NCBI GenBank assembly: GCA_934293375.1
Contig: CAKQYS010000005.1
Location: forward strand, 62,001 to 126,000
Direction: 5' to 3'
Length of the DNA: 64,000 bases
Source: an uncultured Lachnospiraceae bacterium
GTDB lineage: Bacteria; Bacillota; Clostridia; Lachnospirales; Lachnospiraceae
The position numbers and the translations under genes were made by a program. Positions within the stretch are counted from its first letter, which is position 1, and each line of letters opens with the position of its first letter. The notes beneath the pieces are model-generated. The model saw only the letters and a program-made list of their open reading frames with translations, was not told where the DNA came from and searched no databases. Positions 15,790 to 25,596 of the stretch are shown piece after piece.

Positions 15790-16272
15790 TTATTCACCTG
15801 CTTTATTCAAAAATTCACTGTAAAGAGAACGATCCACATCCTCTCCACTCTGTTTACCTACTACCTTTGTCGCTGCATCTACTACCATGTCGGCAATCTC
15901 TTTCTCCGCACCCTTAATGATCTGTGCCTTCTGATGTTCTGCCTGCTGCATAGCATCTTCCTTGATCTGGCGTGCCTTATCCTGTGCATCAGTCACAATC
16001 TTCTGATACTGTGCATCGGCATCCTTTCTGGCTGCCTGCAATGTCTTCTTCTTCTCGTCTTCAATTCCGGCTAAAGACTTCTGATATTGCGTCTTAAGCT
16101 CATCTGCCTCTGCCTGCTTTGCTGCCGCCTCACCAAACTGCTGATCTGCCTCTGCCTGACGGGCTGCTATAATCTTCTGCACAGGCTTAAATAAGAATAT
16201 TTTCAAACCTACAAGAAGTACAAGCAGATTCACAACAGTCAATATTAAACTTGCTGGATCCACACTAAGCAT
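15790..16272 (-). CDS. atpF: F1Fo ATP synthase b subunit
   Basis: This 160-residue protein has one N-terminal membrane helix (SLILTVVNLLVLLVGLKIFLF). A long charged helix follows (KPVQKIIAARQAEADQQFGEAA and on to the end), typical of the peripheral stalk dimer. It holds the F1 head through the delta domain. Here that contact would be with the delta part of the delta-alpha fusion encoded 2 bp downstream. It begins 21 bp after the c-subunit gene. Confidence 0.94.
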   Translation of the reverse strand: MLSVDPASLILTVVNLLVLLVGLKIFLFKPVQKIIAARQAEADQQFGEAAAKQAEADELKTQYQKSLAGIEDEKKKTLQAARKDADAQYQKIVTDAQDKARQIKEDAMQQAEHQKAQIIKGAEKEIADMVVDAATKVVGKQSGEDVDRSLYSEFLNKAGE

Positions 16273-16293
16273 GTTACCTACCTGCCTTCCTTA

Positions 16294-16518
16294 TTATTTT
16301 AACATTACGATAACCATCAATGCGATAACAAAACCATAAATAGCAGTTGCCTCTGCCAAAGCACAACCAAGAATCAGTGTGTTACGAATCTTGCCCTCTG
16401 CCTCCGGCTGTCTTGCAATCGCTTCTGTTGCCTTACCTGTGGCAATACCGATACCAATACCTGCTCCAAGTGCTCCTAATACTGCAATACCTGCTCCAAT
16501 AGCGATTAATGTGTTCAT
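16294..16518 (-). CDS. atpE: F1Fo ATP synthase c subunit
   Basis: This 74-residue hairpin has two membrane helices joined by the polar loop ARQPEAEGK. The ion-carrying glutamate is in the second helix (CALAEATAIYG). In sodium-type c subunits a Gln sits in helix 1 in the GxGxGQ pattern; here the corresponding position is Ile (GIGIGIATGK), although a Thr follows the Glu by two. I therefore lean to proton coupling, without proof. It lies between the a and b subunit genes. Confidence 0.94.
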   Translation of the reverse strand: MNTLIAIGAGIAVLGALGAGIGIGIATGKATEAIARQPEAEGKIRNTLILGCALAEATAIYGFVIALMVIVMLK

Positions 16519-16558
16519 AATTCAATCTCCTTTTCTTCCTTATTATTCATTCTGCGTA

Positions 16559-17245
16559 CTACTCAATCTCTTCTCCAATATACAATGATGTCAAAAATAC
16601 AAATACATATGCTTGAAGTAATCCATCAAATATATCAAAATACAGACTAAATACAGTCGGTAAAATGAGTGGGACTACCATCTTGATCAGTTCCATAATA
16701 ACAAAGGAACCTAATACATTACCGAACAATCGCATACACAGCGACAACGGTCTGGTAAATACTTCAAGAATATTGATCGGGGTTACGATTGCAATCGGCT
16801 CCGTAAACTTATGAAGCCACTTCTTGACACCTAAATAATAGATGCCGGAAGCCTCCACTAAGACAATACTCATGGCTGCCAAAGCAATGGTTACATTCAA
16901 ATCCTTTGTAGGGGATTTGAACCCAAACAAACCGATAATATTGGAAATACCGATGTAAACTAACACCGTGGTCAGATACGGGACAAATGCCTTTCCTTTC
17001 TCTCCGATCATCCCTTCGACAATACCGGTCAATTTGGTTACGATCAGTTCTGCAACTGCCTGACGCTTACTAATATGATCAATCTTCATATTCCTTGTAA
17101 GAAAGATCGAAAGCAAGATCAGAACTGCCATGATGATCCAGGTTACAACAACAGATTCCTTGATCGCAATGCCACCAAAGACCGGTATTGTAAACACTGT
17201 CTTACATTCCAGTTCCTCCATCAGGTTTTTTGCTATGTCTTCCAA
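16559..17245 (-). CDS. atpB: F1Fo ATP synthase a subunit
   Basis: This 228-residue membrane protein has the essential arginine in LSLCMRLFGNVLGS, the EPIAIVTPINILEVFTRP stretch and the C-terminal QAYVFVFLTSLYIGEEIE. It forms the two ion half-channels beside the c-ring. Start is TTG 17245, placed eight bases after AAGGAG; the only nearby ATG is out of frame. It is the first gene of the operon; no atpI precedes it. Divergent from the LysR gene across a 115-bp AT-rich gap. Confidence 0.93.
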   Translation of the reverse strand: MEDIAKNLMEELECKTVFTIPVFGGIAIKESVVVTWIIMAVLILLSIFLTRNMKIDHISKRQAVAELIVTKLTGIVEGMIGEKGKAFVPYLTTVLVYIGISNIIGLFGFKSPTKDLNVTIALAAMSIVLVEASGIYYLGVKKWLHKFTEPIAIVTPINILEVFTRPLSLCMRLFGNVLGSFVIMELIKMVVPLILPTVFSLYFDIFDGLLQAYVFVFLTSLYIGEEIE

Positions 17246-17360
17246 AAAACCATCTCCTTATCCTTTACTTTGATTCTTAAAAAGTTTATAATACTTGGCA
17301 TAAAATGTAAAGTATATATTTGAAATACCAGTTATATCAAATTGACATGGAGGAAATAAA

Positions 17361-18260
17361 ATGGACATTACTTATGATTATTATCGCATCTTTTATTATG
17401 TTGCCAAATACAAGAGTTTCACCAGAGCTGCTACCGTACTCATGAACAATCAGCCCAATATCAGCCGTGCCATGAACAATCTTGAAAAACAATTAGGCTG
17501 TACTCTCTTTACAAGATCAAACAGAGGGATTAATCTGACACCTGAAGGGAAAAAACTGTATAACCATGTAGCAGTCGCCTACCGTCATCTGCAGGCTGCC
17601 GAATTAGAACTTGCAGGATCTAACACATTAGAAAGTGGTACGATCACCATCAGTGCCAGTGAAACTGCCCTGCACGGCATATTATTAAATACACTGCAGG
17701 AATTTCATACTGCTTATCCGAATATTCATATTCATATTTTAAGCCACAACACACCGGAAGCTATTCAGACAGTACGAAATGGTCTGGCAGATTTCTGTGT
17801 TGTGACATCCCCTGCGAAAGTCCGCCGCCCATTTAAAGAATCCCAGCTCATGGAATTTCACGAAGTATTAGTGGGCAGCCGCAAATATGAATATCTCACA
17901 CAGCAGTCCATCAGTCTTCTCGATCTGCCAAAATATCCAACAGTGTTTCTGGGCAGCAGCTCTGTAACCCATACTTACTTTTCAGAGCAATTTCTAAAAC
18001 GGAATCTGATTCTTGATCCTGAGGTAGAAGTCGCTACCTCCTATCAGCTTCTGCCGATTATTGCACGTGATCTGGGAATCGGTTTTATACCGGATTTTCT
18101 GGCAAAAGATCCACTGCACGATGGCATAATAGTTGAAATTCCTCTCAAAGAACAATTGCCCGCAAGACATATCTGTCTGGTAGAAGATACAACACATGCA
18201 TTAAGTATTGCAGCAGCCCGTCTTAAGCAAATGCTGATTGCCGCCCATTCTGCATCGTAA
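17361..18260 (+). CDS. LysR-family transcriptional regulator
   Basis: This 299-residue protein has an N-terminal winged helix (FYYVAKYKSFTRAATVLMNNQPNISRAMNNLEKQLGCTLF) and the linker helix. A periplasmic-binding-like sensor domain follows (GTITISASETALHGILLNTL onward). These regulators act as tetramers and often control divergent genes; the divergent operon here encodes ATP synthase, but control of it is not shown. Start ATG 17361 follows GGAGG. Alone on its strand and closed by a strong bidirectional hairpin. Confidence 0.9.
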   Translation: MDITYDYYRIFYYVAKYKSFTRAATVLMNNQPNISRAMNNLEKQLGCTLFTRSNRGINLTPEGKKLYNHVAVAYRHLQAAELELAGSNTLESGTITISASETALHGILLNTLQEFHTAYPNIHIHILSHNTPEAIQTVRNGLADFCVVTSPAKVRRPFKESQLMEFHEVLVGSRKYEYLTQQSISLLDLPKYPTVFLGSSSVTHTYFSEQFLKRNLILDPEVEVATSYQLLPIIARDLGIGFIPDFLAKDPLHDGIIVEIPLKEQLPARHICLVEDTTHALSIAAARLKQMLIAAHSAS

Positions 18261-18316
18261 AAAGGCAGTGCAACAGGAATCCGGACAGACCGGAATTCCT
18301 GTTACAACTGCCTTTT
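18259..18316. terminator. Bidirectional terminator between the LysR and RND transporter genes
   Basis: A long stem AAAAGGCAGT..AACAGGAATCCGG pairs with CCGGAATTCCTGTT..ACTGCCTTTT around an ACAGA loop. A and T runs on both sides fit termination of both convergent genes. Confidence 0.9.
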
Positions 18317-18319
18317 ATA

Positions 18320-21300
18320 CTATTCTGATTCTTTTTTTAATTCTTTTCGGTTAAACACATCGTAAACGCATGGCACCAAGAACAATGTCAACAATGTTCC
18401 ATAGATCAGTCCACCGATCACAACCACCGCCATTGGCTGTGCCATATCAGATCCCATGCCGCTTCCAAATGCCATCGTAGACATACCAAAAATTGTAGTC
18501 AATGCTGTCATGATAACCGGTCGCAGACGATTACCCGCAGACTCCATGATCGCATCCCGTTTCGGTATACCCTGCTCCCGCATCTGGTTGATTGCATCTA
18601 CAAGCACAATACCATTATTTACAATAATACCTGCCAACATAACCATACCGATCATGGCGATCACCGATACATCCATCCGCCCTATGATCAGTCCCAGAAA
18701 TCCACCGGTAAATGCAAGTGGGATTGTAAACATAATGATAAATGGCGACAGGAATGACTGGAACTGGATTACCATGATCATATACATAAAGATAACCGCT
18801 AACAGCATCATCAGCCCGACCTGCTTCATCGCCTCCATTGTTGTTTCGTTTTCTCCATCATACTCAATCTGATATCCCTGCGGAAGCTCCATATCATCTA
18901 CAATCTGCTTCACCTTTGGAGAAAGCAGACTTGCGTTGTATCCATCCTCCACAGAAGCCGTCACACTGATATACCGCTTCTGCTTGCTACGATTAATCGT
19001 CGATAATCCTTCCTTTTCTTCAAAATCAGCAATCTTACTTACCTTGACCTGCTTCTTTTCATTATTCACGGTACCCTCAACCTTAAGATCCTTCAGATCC
19101 TCAATCGTAACATCCGTAAGGCTGTCACTCTTAACCATAACATCATAATCTTTCACAGTCGTCTCAAGCTTCGTTGCTGCTTTGGGATCTGCTATCTTAG
19201 CATATATCGCCTGATATACCTGTGCTACCGTCAGACCATACTCCGCAGCCTTATCCTTATCTACTGTAAACCGTATCTCCGGTGTCACATCCTCCTGTCC
19301 ATTGGAAATATCCGTCAGACCATCGACTGTTTTTAATTTATCTGCCACCTGATTAGCGATATCAGCTAATGTATCCAGGTCTTTACCCGTCACCCTGAGA
19401 ACCACACCACTGGCTCCCAGTGCTGACATATCCATAGTCGATGCCGTTACAGAGACTTCACAATCAAAATCCTTTGTTTTCTCTGTTATCATCCGGCTGA
19501 TCTCTTCATTACTATGTTTTTTATCTTCTTTACACAAAATGTAATAAGACACCGTATCGACAGAACCTCCACTGCCGCCCAGTCCAAGCATAGACATGGA
19601 ATCGCCGCCAACCATGGCACCCACTGTCTCGATATCATCAATCTCCAACACTTTGTCAATGATCTGATCAGACATTTTTGCGGTCTCTTTCAGATCTACT
19701 GTCCCCTCAGGCATGGTCATTGTCATAGACATCTGTGTACTGTCCATACTCGGCATCATGGATGCACCGTTTGATACTGCCAGCACAGTAGATCCTACAA
19801 ATGCCACGATCACAACAATAAATACAACTGCTTTATGCCGGAGTGCCCAACGAAGTCCCTTCTGGTACGCACCTGTCAGTTTCTCGAACCAACCGGTCTT
19901 CTTCTCTTTCTCACTCTTCAGCACACCTGCTGCCACCATCGGTACAAATGTAACCGCAATGATCAGGCTGGCCAGTAGCGAATATAAAATGGTAAGTGCC
20001 ATATCCACAAACAGCATTCTGGTAATACCCGATGTGAAAATAATCGGGGCAAATACCGAAACCGTAGTTGCAGTTGATGCTGTGATCGCACCAGTTACGG
20101 ATTTGGCACCTTCAATTGCCGCTTCTTTCTTCGAATATCCAAGGCTGCGAAGCCTATATATATTCTCAATTACAACAATCGAGTTATCCACCAGCATACC
20201 AACACCGAGCGCCAGACCCGAAAGAGAAATGACATTCAGTGTCACTCCGCTGAAATACATCATCACAACCGCAAACACTACACTGACCGGAATGGATACC
20301 GCAATAATACCGGTCGGACGGATATCTCTCAGGAATATAAACAAAATGAGAATGGCCAGCAATGCTCCCGAAGCCAGATTTTGCAGCACCGACTTCACGA
20401 TCATATCAATATAGATACCCTGATCCATCAGTTGCACAAAATGGATCTTCTCATCTTCCTGTGTAATCTCGTCAAACTTAGCCTTTAATCTGTCTGCAAC
20501 ATCGGATGTTGAATATCCTGTCTGCTTTGCGATTGAGATGATCATACCCTCATTATCATTGATCTTAACATAGGAATCCGCACTGTTATCTGTCAGTTCA
20601 ACATCAGCGACATCAGACAACCTGATCGGATCCACATCATCCATATTCAGATCCATCAATACGAAATCCTTCATGGCATCAATACTGTCAAATTTGTCAC
20701 CCACACGAATCAGATAATCCTGATGCTCCTCTGTTACATACCCTGCCGGCATAGAGAAATTCTGAGCCGACAAAATGCCCTTGACCATATCTTCTGTAAT
20801 GATCGTTGTCATATCCAGACTGTCATAACTGGATTCCTTCTGATCGTCAAACTGCTTCTTTGCATCATCAAGTGCTTTCTGCCCATCCGCAATCTCTACA
20901 GAATGCTCAATAAACTGTTCCTCTGCTTCTGCCTGCGACTTCTCTAACTTCTGTATCTGATCATTCAGTGTCGCCTTACCATCGGTAATCTTAGTCAAAG
21001 CTGCACTTAGCTGTTTCTTTTTCGCCGTTATCGTCTTTTCATTTTTCTTAACCTCTGAAAGCCCATCATTGATCTGCTTAAGTCCGGTCTTCAAAGCCGT
21101 GATCGTGGCCGGTAATGTCTCCACTGACAACGCATTTCCATTCTGGTCTTTCTGCATTGCCACTGCCTGCTCGATCGTCTGCATGGCAGAAACAACACCC
21201 TGATACTGGGCATTTAGTCCGGCATCATCAGGAGAAGCGGTAAGTGCCTGTTCAAGCGTCGCCTTCTGTGCTGCCAGTGCCTGATACTGTCCATATACAG

Positions 21301-22189
21301 TCTCCAGCTTCGTGATTGCGTCCTCTACGGTTGTCTTCTGTGTTTCCAGCTCCTTCTTTCCGGAAGCAATCTCCTTTTCTGCAGATAACAGCTGCGTCAG
21401 GGCATCATTGATCTGCATCTCGTTTTTCAACAGATCCAGCTTCATATCCTGAAGCGTAGTGGATCCTTGATTAATCTTTTCTCTGGCAGCATCCTTCGCC
21501 TGATCGAGCTGCTTCTTTCCGGAAGACAGCTTATCCTGATTACTGCTGATCTCCTCTTCTGCATCTGCAAACTTCTTATCCAATGCAGAAATGATCTTCT
21601 TATTCAAAGCTTCCAGTTTTTTCTCACTGATCGTAACATCAACCGTCTGCGTCACTGTACCCATCGGTGTCACCGATGCAACACCATCCACGCCTTCCAG
21701 TGTATCAGACAATGTATCATTGATATAATCTGTCAATGCTATTGAATCCATTCCATCTATATCAACAGACGCCACCATAACTGGCATCATATCCGGATTC
21801 ATCTTGATCATGATCGGATTGCTGACCTCATCCGGCCAGTATGTCTTCAACTGATCAATCTTCTCCCGGATATCAATGGATGCAGAGTCCATATTGGTAT
21901 CATTATTGAACTCCAGGATGACCACTGAATAGTTCTCGCTGGACTGTGATGATACCGTTTTGATATTGTTCAGCGTTGCCATACTGGATTCAAGTGGTTT
22001 CGATACTGCTTCCTCCACTGTCTCCGGACTCGCACCTGCATATGTCGTCACAATGATCGCATATGGCAATTCCATACTCGGCAGCAGATCTGTTGTCATT
22101 CTTGTTGCCGCCACAACCCCAAGTACCAGGATCAATACAATCCCCACGATGACGGTATATGGCTTCTTTACACTAAATTTTGCTAACAT
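18320..22189 (-). CDS. RND-superfamily exporter with a long coiled-coil insertion
   Basis: This 1289-residue membrane protein follows the AcrB/HAE1 plan: an N-terminal helix (PYTVIVGIVLILVLGVV), porter domains, helix bundles around 640-800 and 1130-1280, and the repeated RND motifs (ALGVGMLVDNSIVVIENIYR; GIIVNNGIVLVDAINQMR). The proton-relay Asp is visible in the helix 4 motif. Unusually, residues 195-465 insert a heptad-rich coiled coil with SSGKKQLDQAK and DGKATLNDQIQK stretches, resembling YhgE/Pip-type surface proteins. Gram-positive cells have no TolC channel, and no adaptor gene is nearby, so the coil may span the wall or replace the adaptor. It is a single gene with its own promoter and GGAGG before ATG 22189. 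The substrate is unknown. Confidence 0.88.
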   Translation of the reverse strand: MLAKFSVKKPYTVIVGIVLILVLGVVAATRMTTDLLPSMELPYAIIVTTYAGASPETVEEAVSKPLESSMATLNNIKTVSSQSSENYSVVILEFNNDTNMDSASIDIREKIDQLKTYWPDEVSNPIMIKMNPDMMPVMVASVDIDGMDSIALTDYINDTLSDTLEGVDGVASVTPMGTVTQTVDVTISEKKLEALNKKIISALDKKFADAEEEISSNQDKLSSGKKQLDQAKDAAREKINQGSTTLQDMKLDLLKNEMQINDALTQLLSAEKEIASGKKELETQKTTVEDAITKLETVYGQYQALAAQKATLEQALTASPDDAGLNAQYQGVVSAMQTIEQAVAMQKDQNGNALSVETLPATITALKTGLKQINDGLSEVKKNEKTITAKKKQLSAALTKITDGKATLNDQIQKLEKSQAEAEEQFIEHSVEIADGQKALDDAKKQFDDQKESSYDSLDMTTIITEDMVKGILSAQNFSMPAGYVTEEHQDYLIRVGDKFDSIDAMKDFVLMDLNMDDVDPIRLSDVADVELTDNSADSYVKINDNEGMIISIAKQTGYSTSDVADRLKAKFDEITQEDEKIHFVQLMDQGIYIDMIVKSVLQNLASGALLAILILFIFLRDIRPTGIIAVSIPVSVVFAVVMMYFSGVTLNVISLSGLALGVGMLVDNSIVVIENIYRLRSLGYSKKEAAIEGAKSVTGAITASTATTVSVFAPIIFTSGITRMLFVDMALTILYSLLASLIIAVTFVPMVAAGVLKSEKEKKTGWFEKLTGAYQKGLRWALRHKAVVFIVVIVAFVGSTVLAVSNGASMMPSMDSTQMSMTMTMPEGTVDLKETAKMSDQIIDKVLEIDDIETVGAMVGGDSMSMLGLGGSGGSVDTVSYYILCKEDKKHSNEEISRMITEKTKDFDCEVSVTASTMDMSALGASGVVLRVTGKDLDTLADIANQVADKLKTVDGLTDISNGQEDVTPEIRFTVDKDKAAEYGLTVAQVYQAIYAKIADPKAATKLETTVKDYDVMVKSDSLTDVTIEDLKDLKVEGTVNNEKKQVKVSKIADFEEKEGLSTINRSKQKRYISVTASVEDGYNASLLSPKVKQIVDDMELPQGYQIEYDGENETTMEAMKQVGLMMLLAVIFMYMIMVIQFQSFLSPFIIMFTIPLAFTGGFLGLIIGRMDVSVIAMIGMVMLAGIIVNNGIVLVDAINQMREQGIPKRDAIMESAGNRLRPVIMTALTTIFGMSTMAFGSGMGSDMAQPMAVVVIGGLIYGTLLTLFLVPCVYDVFNRKELKKESE

Positions 22190-22251
22190 GCTTATCCTCC
22201 GTTATATTCCATGTCGTTCCGTATCTATATCATTCAGAGACAATCTCTATT

Positions 22252-22280
22252 ATTATATTCCTGTTATCTTCTATTTGCAA
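22252..22280 (-). promoter_or_regulatory. Sigma-A promoter of the RND exporter gene
   Basis: TTGCAA (22275-22280), a 17-bp spacer and TATAAT (22252-22257) lie on the minus strand about 65 bp before the start codon. A small palindrome AGAGA-TTG-TCTCT follows just downstream of the likely start of transcription and could be an operator. Confidence 0.75.
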
Positions 22281-22311
22281 TCATTTGCACATTTTTCTTT
22301 TTATTTAATAT

Positions 22312-23133
22312 TTAGAAAACGCTCCCACATATATACGACTGCTGTGCCAGATCCATACGATAATTTACATCCTGTGGATTCAGACTCTCAACTACAACGG
22401 ATTCTATTCCCATTCTGTCCGTGGCATGTACAAATTGATCTTCCCCAATATACATTGCCACATGCCCATCAAAATATAACAGATCCCCTCTGTCCATCGA
22501 CTGTCTTGCAATCTCATGAACCGGATAATCCGGTTTCATCTGTGAATCACGCCAGATCATCACTCCACACATATAATATGCCATAAAACACAATCCTGAA
22601 CAATCGATCCCCATCGGCGTCTTACCTCCATACCGATATGGCGTATGCAGATATGCCATTGCATTTTCTACCAGCCGGCTTCGCATGATCCCTTCACTCT
22701 CCTCTATCGCCTGCCAGACTGCGTCAGATCCATGGGAAATACTGCACAATGCACAGGTCTTGATATAGCCAATTCTGTTATCATACAAATGCACCTCCGT
22801 GTATCCATTTCCTTCCCGCATCATCACAGACACCCTTGACCCTTGCAGCAGTGTCATCATAATCGGTGCTTTAATGTCCGGGTTCGTATATACAGCGGCA
22901 AAAGCTGTACGGACATATTCACAGCGCCCGGTCATTCTTCTCTCTACCATTATATCCTCATCCCGTATGTAACCGGGATACCCGTATTCCGTATGTACCA
23001 GATTCCATCCGGTATACAAATGTGTTTCAACTGTAACCCGCATTCCATATACCACTTCATCCGCTACCTGACTGTCAAATGCCGGTTTCTCCCTTAATAC
23101 CGCCATTGGATTTACCACAATATGTTGTTTCAT
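22312..23133 (-). CDS. NlpC/P60 peptidase with SH3 domains, cytosolic recycling type
   Basis: Start is ATG 23133, eight bases after AAGGAG; the frame extends upstream only through a TTG. The 273-residue protein has no signal peptide. Two bacterial SH3-like segments (about 8-55 and 75-125, including YTGWNLVHTEYGYPGYI) precede an NlpC/P60 domain with catalytic Cys in GIDCSGLCF, His in GHVAMYIG and the polar third residue after FVHATD. This architecture matches YkfC-like gamma-D-glutamyl-L-diamino acid endopeptidases that trim recycled murein peptides inside the cell. Secreted relatives would need a leader, which is absent. It lies between the RND gene and nfnB, apparently as a single unit. Confidence 0.82.
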   Translation of the reverse strand: MKQHIVVNPMAVLREKPAFDSQVADEVVYGMRVTVETHLYTGWNLVHTEYGYPGYIRDEDIMVERRMTGRCEYVRTAFAAVYTNPDIKAPIMMTLLQGSRVSVMMREGNGYTEVHLYDNRIGYIKTCALCSISHGSDAVWQAIEESEGIMRSRLVENAMAYLHTPYRYGGKTPMGIDCSGLCFMAYYMCGVMIWRDSQMKPDYPVHEIARQSMDRGDLLYFDGHVAMYIGEDQFVHATDRMGIESVVVESLNPQDVNYRMDLAQQSYICGSVF

Positions 23134-23232
23134 CCCCTGCACTCCTTCCAAAGTTTATATTTCCTCACAGGCATTTACAAATCCCCTGCAAAAATCCTAT
23201 GCCAAAAATGCTCTACGGATTCCAACAACATA

Positions 23233-23277
23233 AAAAAAGTCCTCCAAAACAGACATCTATATATCTGTTTCGGAGGA
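23233..23277 (-). terminator. Terminator of nfnAB
   Basis: A 14-bp stem (23240-23253 with 23264-23277, one G-T pair) is followed on the minus strand by seven T, 20 bp after nfnB. Confidence 0.88.
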
Positions 23278-23296
23278 TCTATATCACCTTATATAA

Positions 23297-24682
23297 TTAC
23301 TTTGAGAGTGCCTCATCAATTGCCTTTGCAGCCTTCTTACCTGCACCCATCGCAAGGATTACTGTTGCAGCACCTGTTACGGTATCTCCACCTGCATATA
23401 CACCATCCTTACTTGTCTTCATGGTATCCTCATCCACGATGATACCACCCCATTTCTGTGTCTCAAGACCCGGTGTCGTATGACGGATCAATGGATTCGG
23501 GCTCTGACCGATCGCAATAATGACAGTATCTACATCAATGATGTAATTAGAACCCTCAACCGGAACCGGAGATCGTCTACCGGATGCATCCGGCTCGCCA
23601 AGCTCCTGCTTGATCACTTCCATACCTGTTACCCAGCCATCTTCACCATGAATCGCACATGGATTATTTAACAGCTTGAAGATAATACCCTCTTCCTTTG
23701 CATGATGCACTTCCTCTGCTCTTGCAGGCAGCTCATCCTCACCACGACGATATACGATATATACTTCCTCTGCGCCCAGTCTCTTTGCTGTTCTTGCTGC
23801 ATCCATCGCAACATTACCTGCACCGACAACTGCAACCTTCCTGCCAACCTTAACAGGTGTAGGGGTCTTTGGGAAATTATATGCCTTCATCAGATTCACT
23901 CTGGTTAAGAATTCATTTGCAGAATATACTCCAAGCAGATTCTCTCCGGGAATATTCAAAAATCTTGGAAGGCCTGCACCGGAACCTACAAATACAGCCT
24001 GATAGCCATCTTCCATCAGCTCATCAATCGTAATAGAACGACCTACGACCACATTTGTCTCAATCTTAACACCCAGATCCTCTACATTCTGGATCTCTCG
24101 TGCTACCAGATCCTTTGGAAGACGGAATTCCGGAATTCCGTAAGATAACACACCGCCGGCCTTATGCAATGCCTCAAAGATGGTTACCTCATAACCCTTC
24201 TTTGCCAGTTCTCCGGCACAGGTAATACCTGCAGGTCCACATCCTACAACGGCAACCTTCTTGCCATTCTTCTCGATGCTGACTTCTGCCTTCTGTGCAT
24301 GTGCCATATGGTAATCTGCCACAAATCTCTCCATACGGCCGATTGCAACAGGCTCTCCCTTAATACCGCGTACACACTTGCCCTCACACTGATTCTCCTG
24401 TGGACATACACGACCACAGATGGCTGGCAATGCATTCTCACTCGTAATGATCTCATATGCTGCCTCAAAATCACCCTCGGCAACCTTCTCGATAAATCCA
24501 GGGATCGGGACATTGACAGGACATCCCTGCATACACAATGGGTTCTTACACTGGAGACATCTTGTAGCCTCCTCCATTGCCATTTCCTTTGTATAGCCTA
24601 ATGCTACTTCCTTAAAGTTCTTATTTCGTACATTCGGATCCTGCTCAGGCATTGGAACCTTTGTCATACTCATATTTGCCAT
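23297..24682 (-). CDS. nfnB: NADH-dependent ferredoxin:NADP+ oxidoreductase, large subunit NfnB (GltD-like)
   Basis: This 461-residue protein resembles the small subunit of glutamate synthase. It has an N-terminal double [4Fe-4S] domain (CLQCKNPLCMQGCPVNVPIPGF and CGRVCPQENQCEGKCVRG), an FAD site (VAVVGCGPAGITCAGELAKKGY), and a second dinucleotide site (VAVVGAGNVAMDAARTAKRLG). The end is a GGDTVTGAATVILAMGAGKKAA motif. Paired with the following gene on the transcript, it is the NADPH-binding half of Nfn, which uses electron bifurcation to exchange electrons among NADPH, NADH and ferredoxin in the cytosol. No large glutamate synthase subunit is present, which supports Nfn over GltBD. It starts 2 bp after nfnA. 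Confidence 0.9.
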   Translation of the reverse strand: MANMSMTKVPMPEQDPNVRNKNFKEVALGYTKEMAMEEATRCLQCKNPLCMQGCPVNVPIPGFIEKVAEGDFEAAYEIITSENALPAICGRVCPQENQCEGKCVRGIKGEPVAIGRMERFVADYHMAHAQKAEVSIEKNGKKVAVVGCGPAGITCAGELAKKGYEVTIFEALHKAGGVLSYGIPEFRLPKDLVAREIQNVEDLGVKIETNVVVGRSITIDELMEDGYQAVFVGSGAGLPRFLNIPGENLLGVYSANEFLTRVNLMKAYNFPKTPTPVKVGRKVAVVGAGNVAMDAARTAKRLGAEEVYIVYRRGEDELPARAEEVHHAKEEGIIFKLLNNPCAIHGEDGWVTGMEVIKQELGEPDASGRRSPVPVEGSNYIIDVDTVIIAIGQSPNPLIRHTTPGLETQKWGGIIVDEDTMKTSKDGVYAGGDTVTGAATVILAMGAGKKAAKAIDEALSK

Positions 24683-24684
24683 GA

Positions 24685-25506
24685 TTACTCTCCTCTCCCA
24701 ATCTTACATGCATGCTCTTCTTCCTTGAACATCGTCTGACGCTTCATACACTCTTCAAAGTCTACTTCAAAGCCGTCAAAATCCGGTCCATCCACACATG
24801 CAAACATCATCTTGCCACCTACACTGACACGGCAGCCACCGCACATGCCGGTTCCATCGATCATAATCGGATTCAACGAAACACCTGTAGGAATATTGAG
24901 AGGCTTAGTAAGTGCAACCACATTCTTCATCATGATCAATGGTCCGATTGCGATCACCTCATCAATCTTCTCTCCTTTATCAACCAATTCCTGAAGCACT
25001 GTGGTGACAAATCCCTTGGTTCCAAGGCTGCCATCATCAGTTGCAATATATACATGATCACAGAATTCTCTGAACTTATCTGCTAAAATGACATACTCTG
25101 CACTTCTACCGCCAATAATAACATCCACCTTAACTCCCATCTCATGAAGCTTTCTAAGCTGTGGATATAATGGTGCAGAACCTACACCACCTGCTACACC
25201 CACTACATGTTCAACCTTGTGTAATGGTGCCGGCTTACCGAGTGGTCCCACAAAATCTGCCACAGTATCGCCAGCCTGCTTCTTGGAAAGCAGTTCTGTC
25301 GAATATCCAACTACCTGATAAATGATCGTAACAGTATTCTTCTCTCTGTCATAATCTGCAATCGTAAGAGGAATTCTTTCTCCATCCTCGTCAACGCGAA
25401 TAATGATAAACTGACCCGCTTCACACTTTCTGGCAACGAATGGTGCTTCAATCTCCATCAGCTCAACAGAAGCGTTCAATGTTTCTTTACTAACAATCTT
25501 GTACAT
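24685..25506 (-). CDS. nfnA: NADH-dependent ferredoxin:NADP+ oxidoreductase, small subunit NfnA
   Basis: Start ATG 25506 follows GAGGGAG; the frame's upstream ATG is not used. The 273-residue protein has a ferredoxin-reductase fold: FAD domain (GQFIIIRVDEDGERIPLTIADYD), NAD domain (GVAGGVGSAPLYPQL), and C-terminal cysteines (GTGMCGGCRVSVGG and FACVDGPDFDG) for a [2Fe-2S] cluster. It resembles PyrK and SudB. Together with NfnB it forms the bifurcating transhydrogenase balancing NADH, NADPH and ferredoxin pools in fermenting anaerobes. It is the first gene of a two-gene operon with a TATAAT promoter 50 bp upstream. Confidence 0.9.
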   Translation of the reverse strand: MYKIVSKETLNASVELMEIEAPFVARKCEAGQFIIIRVDEDGERIPLTIADYDREKNTVTIIYQVVGYSTELLSKKQAGDTVADFVGPLGKPAPLHKVEHVVGVAGGVGSAPLYPQLRKLHEMGVKVDVIIGGRSAEYVILADKFREFCDHVYIATDDGSLGTKGFVTTVLQELVDKGEKIDEVIAIGPLIMMKNVVALTKPLNIPTGVSLNPIMIDGTGMCGGCRVSVGGKMMFACVDGPDFDGFEVDFEECMKRQTMFKEEEHACKIGRGE

Positions 25507-25555
25507 AACATACTCCCTCTTTTTTGTAATATCGGTTGTTGCACAGCCGTAAAAC

Positions 25556-25584
25556 ATTATACACTATTTCATTCTGAATGGAAA
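25556..25584 (-). promoter_or_regulatory. Promoter of nfnAB
   Basis: A perfect TATAAT (25556-25561) with a 17-bp spacer to TTTCCA (25579-25584), a four-of-six -35 match. It is 50 bp before the nfnA start and just after the groEL terminator. Confidence 0.6.
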
Positions 25585-25596
25585 GAGTAATTTTAA

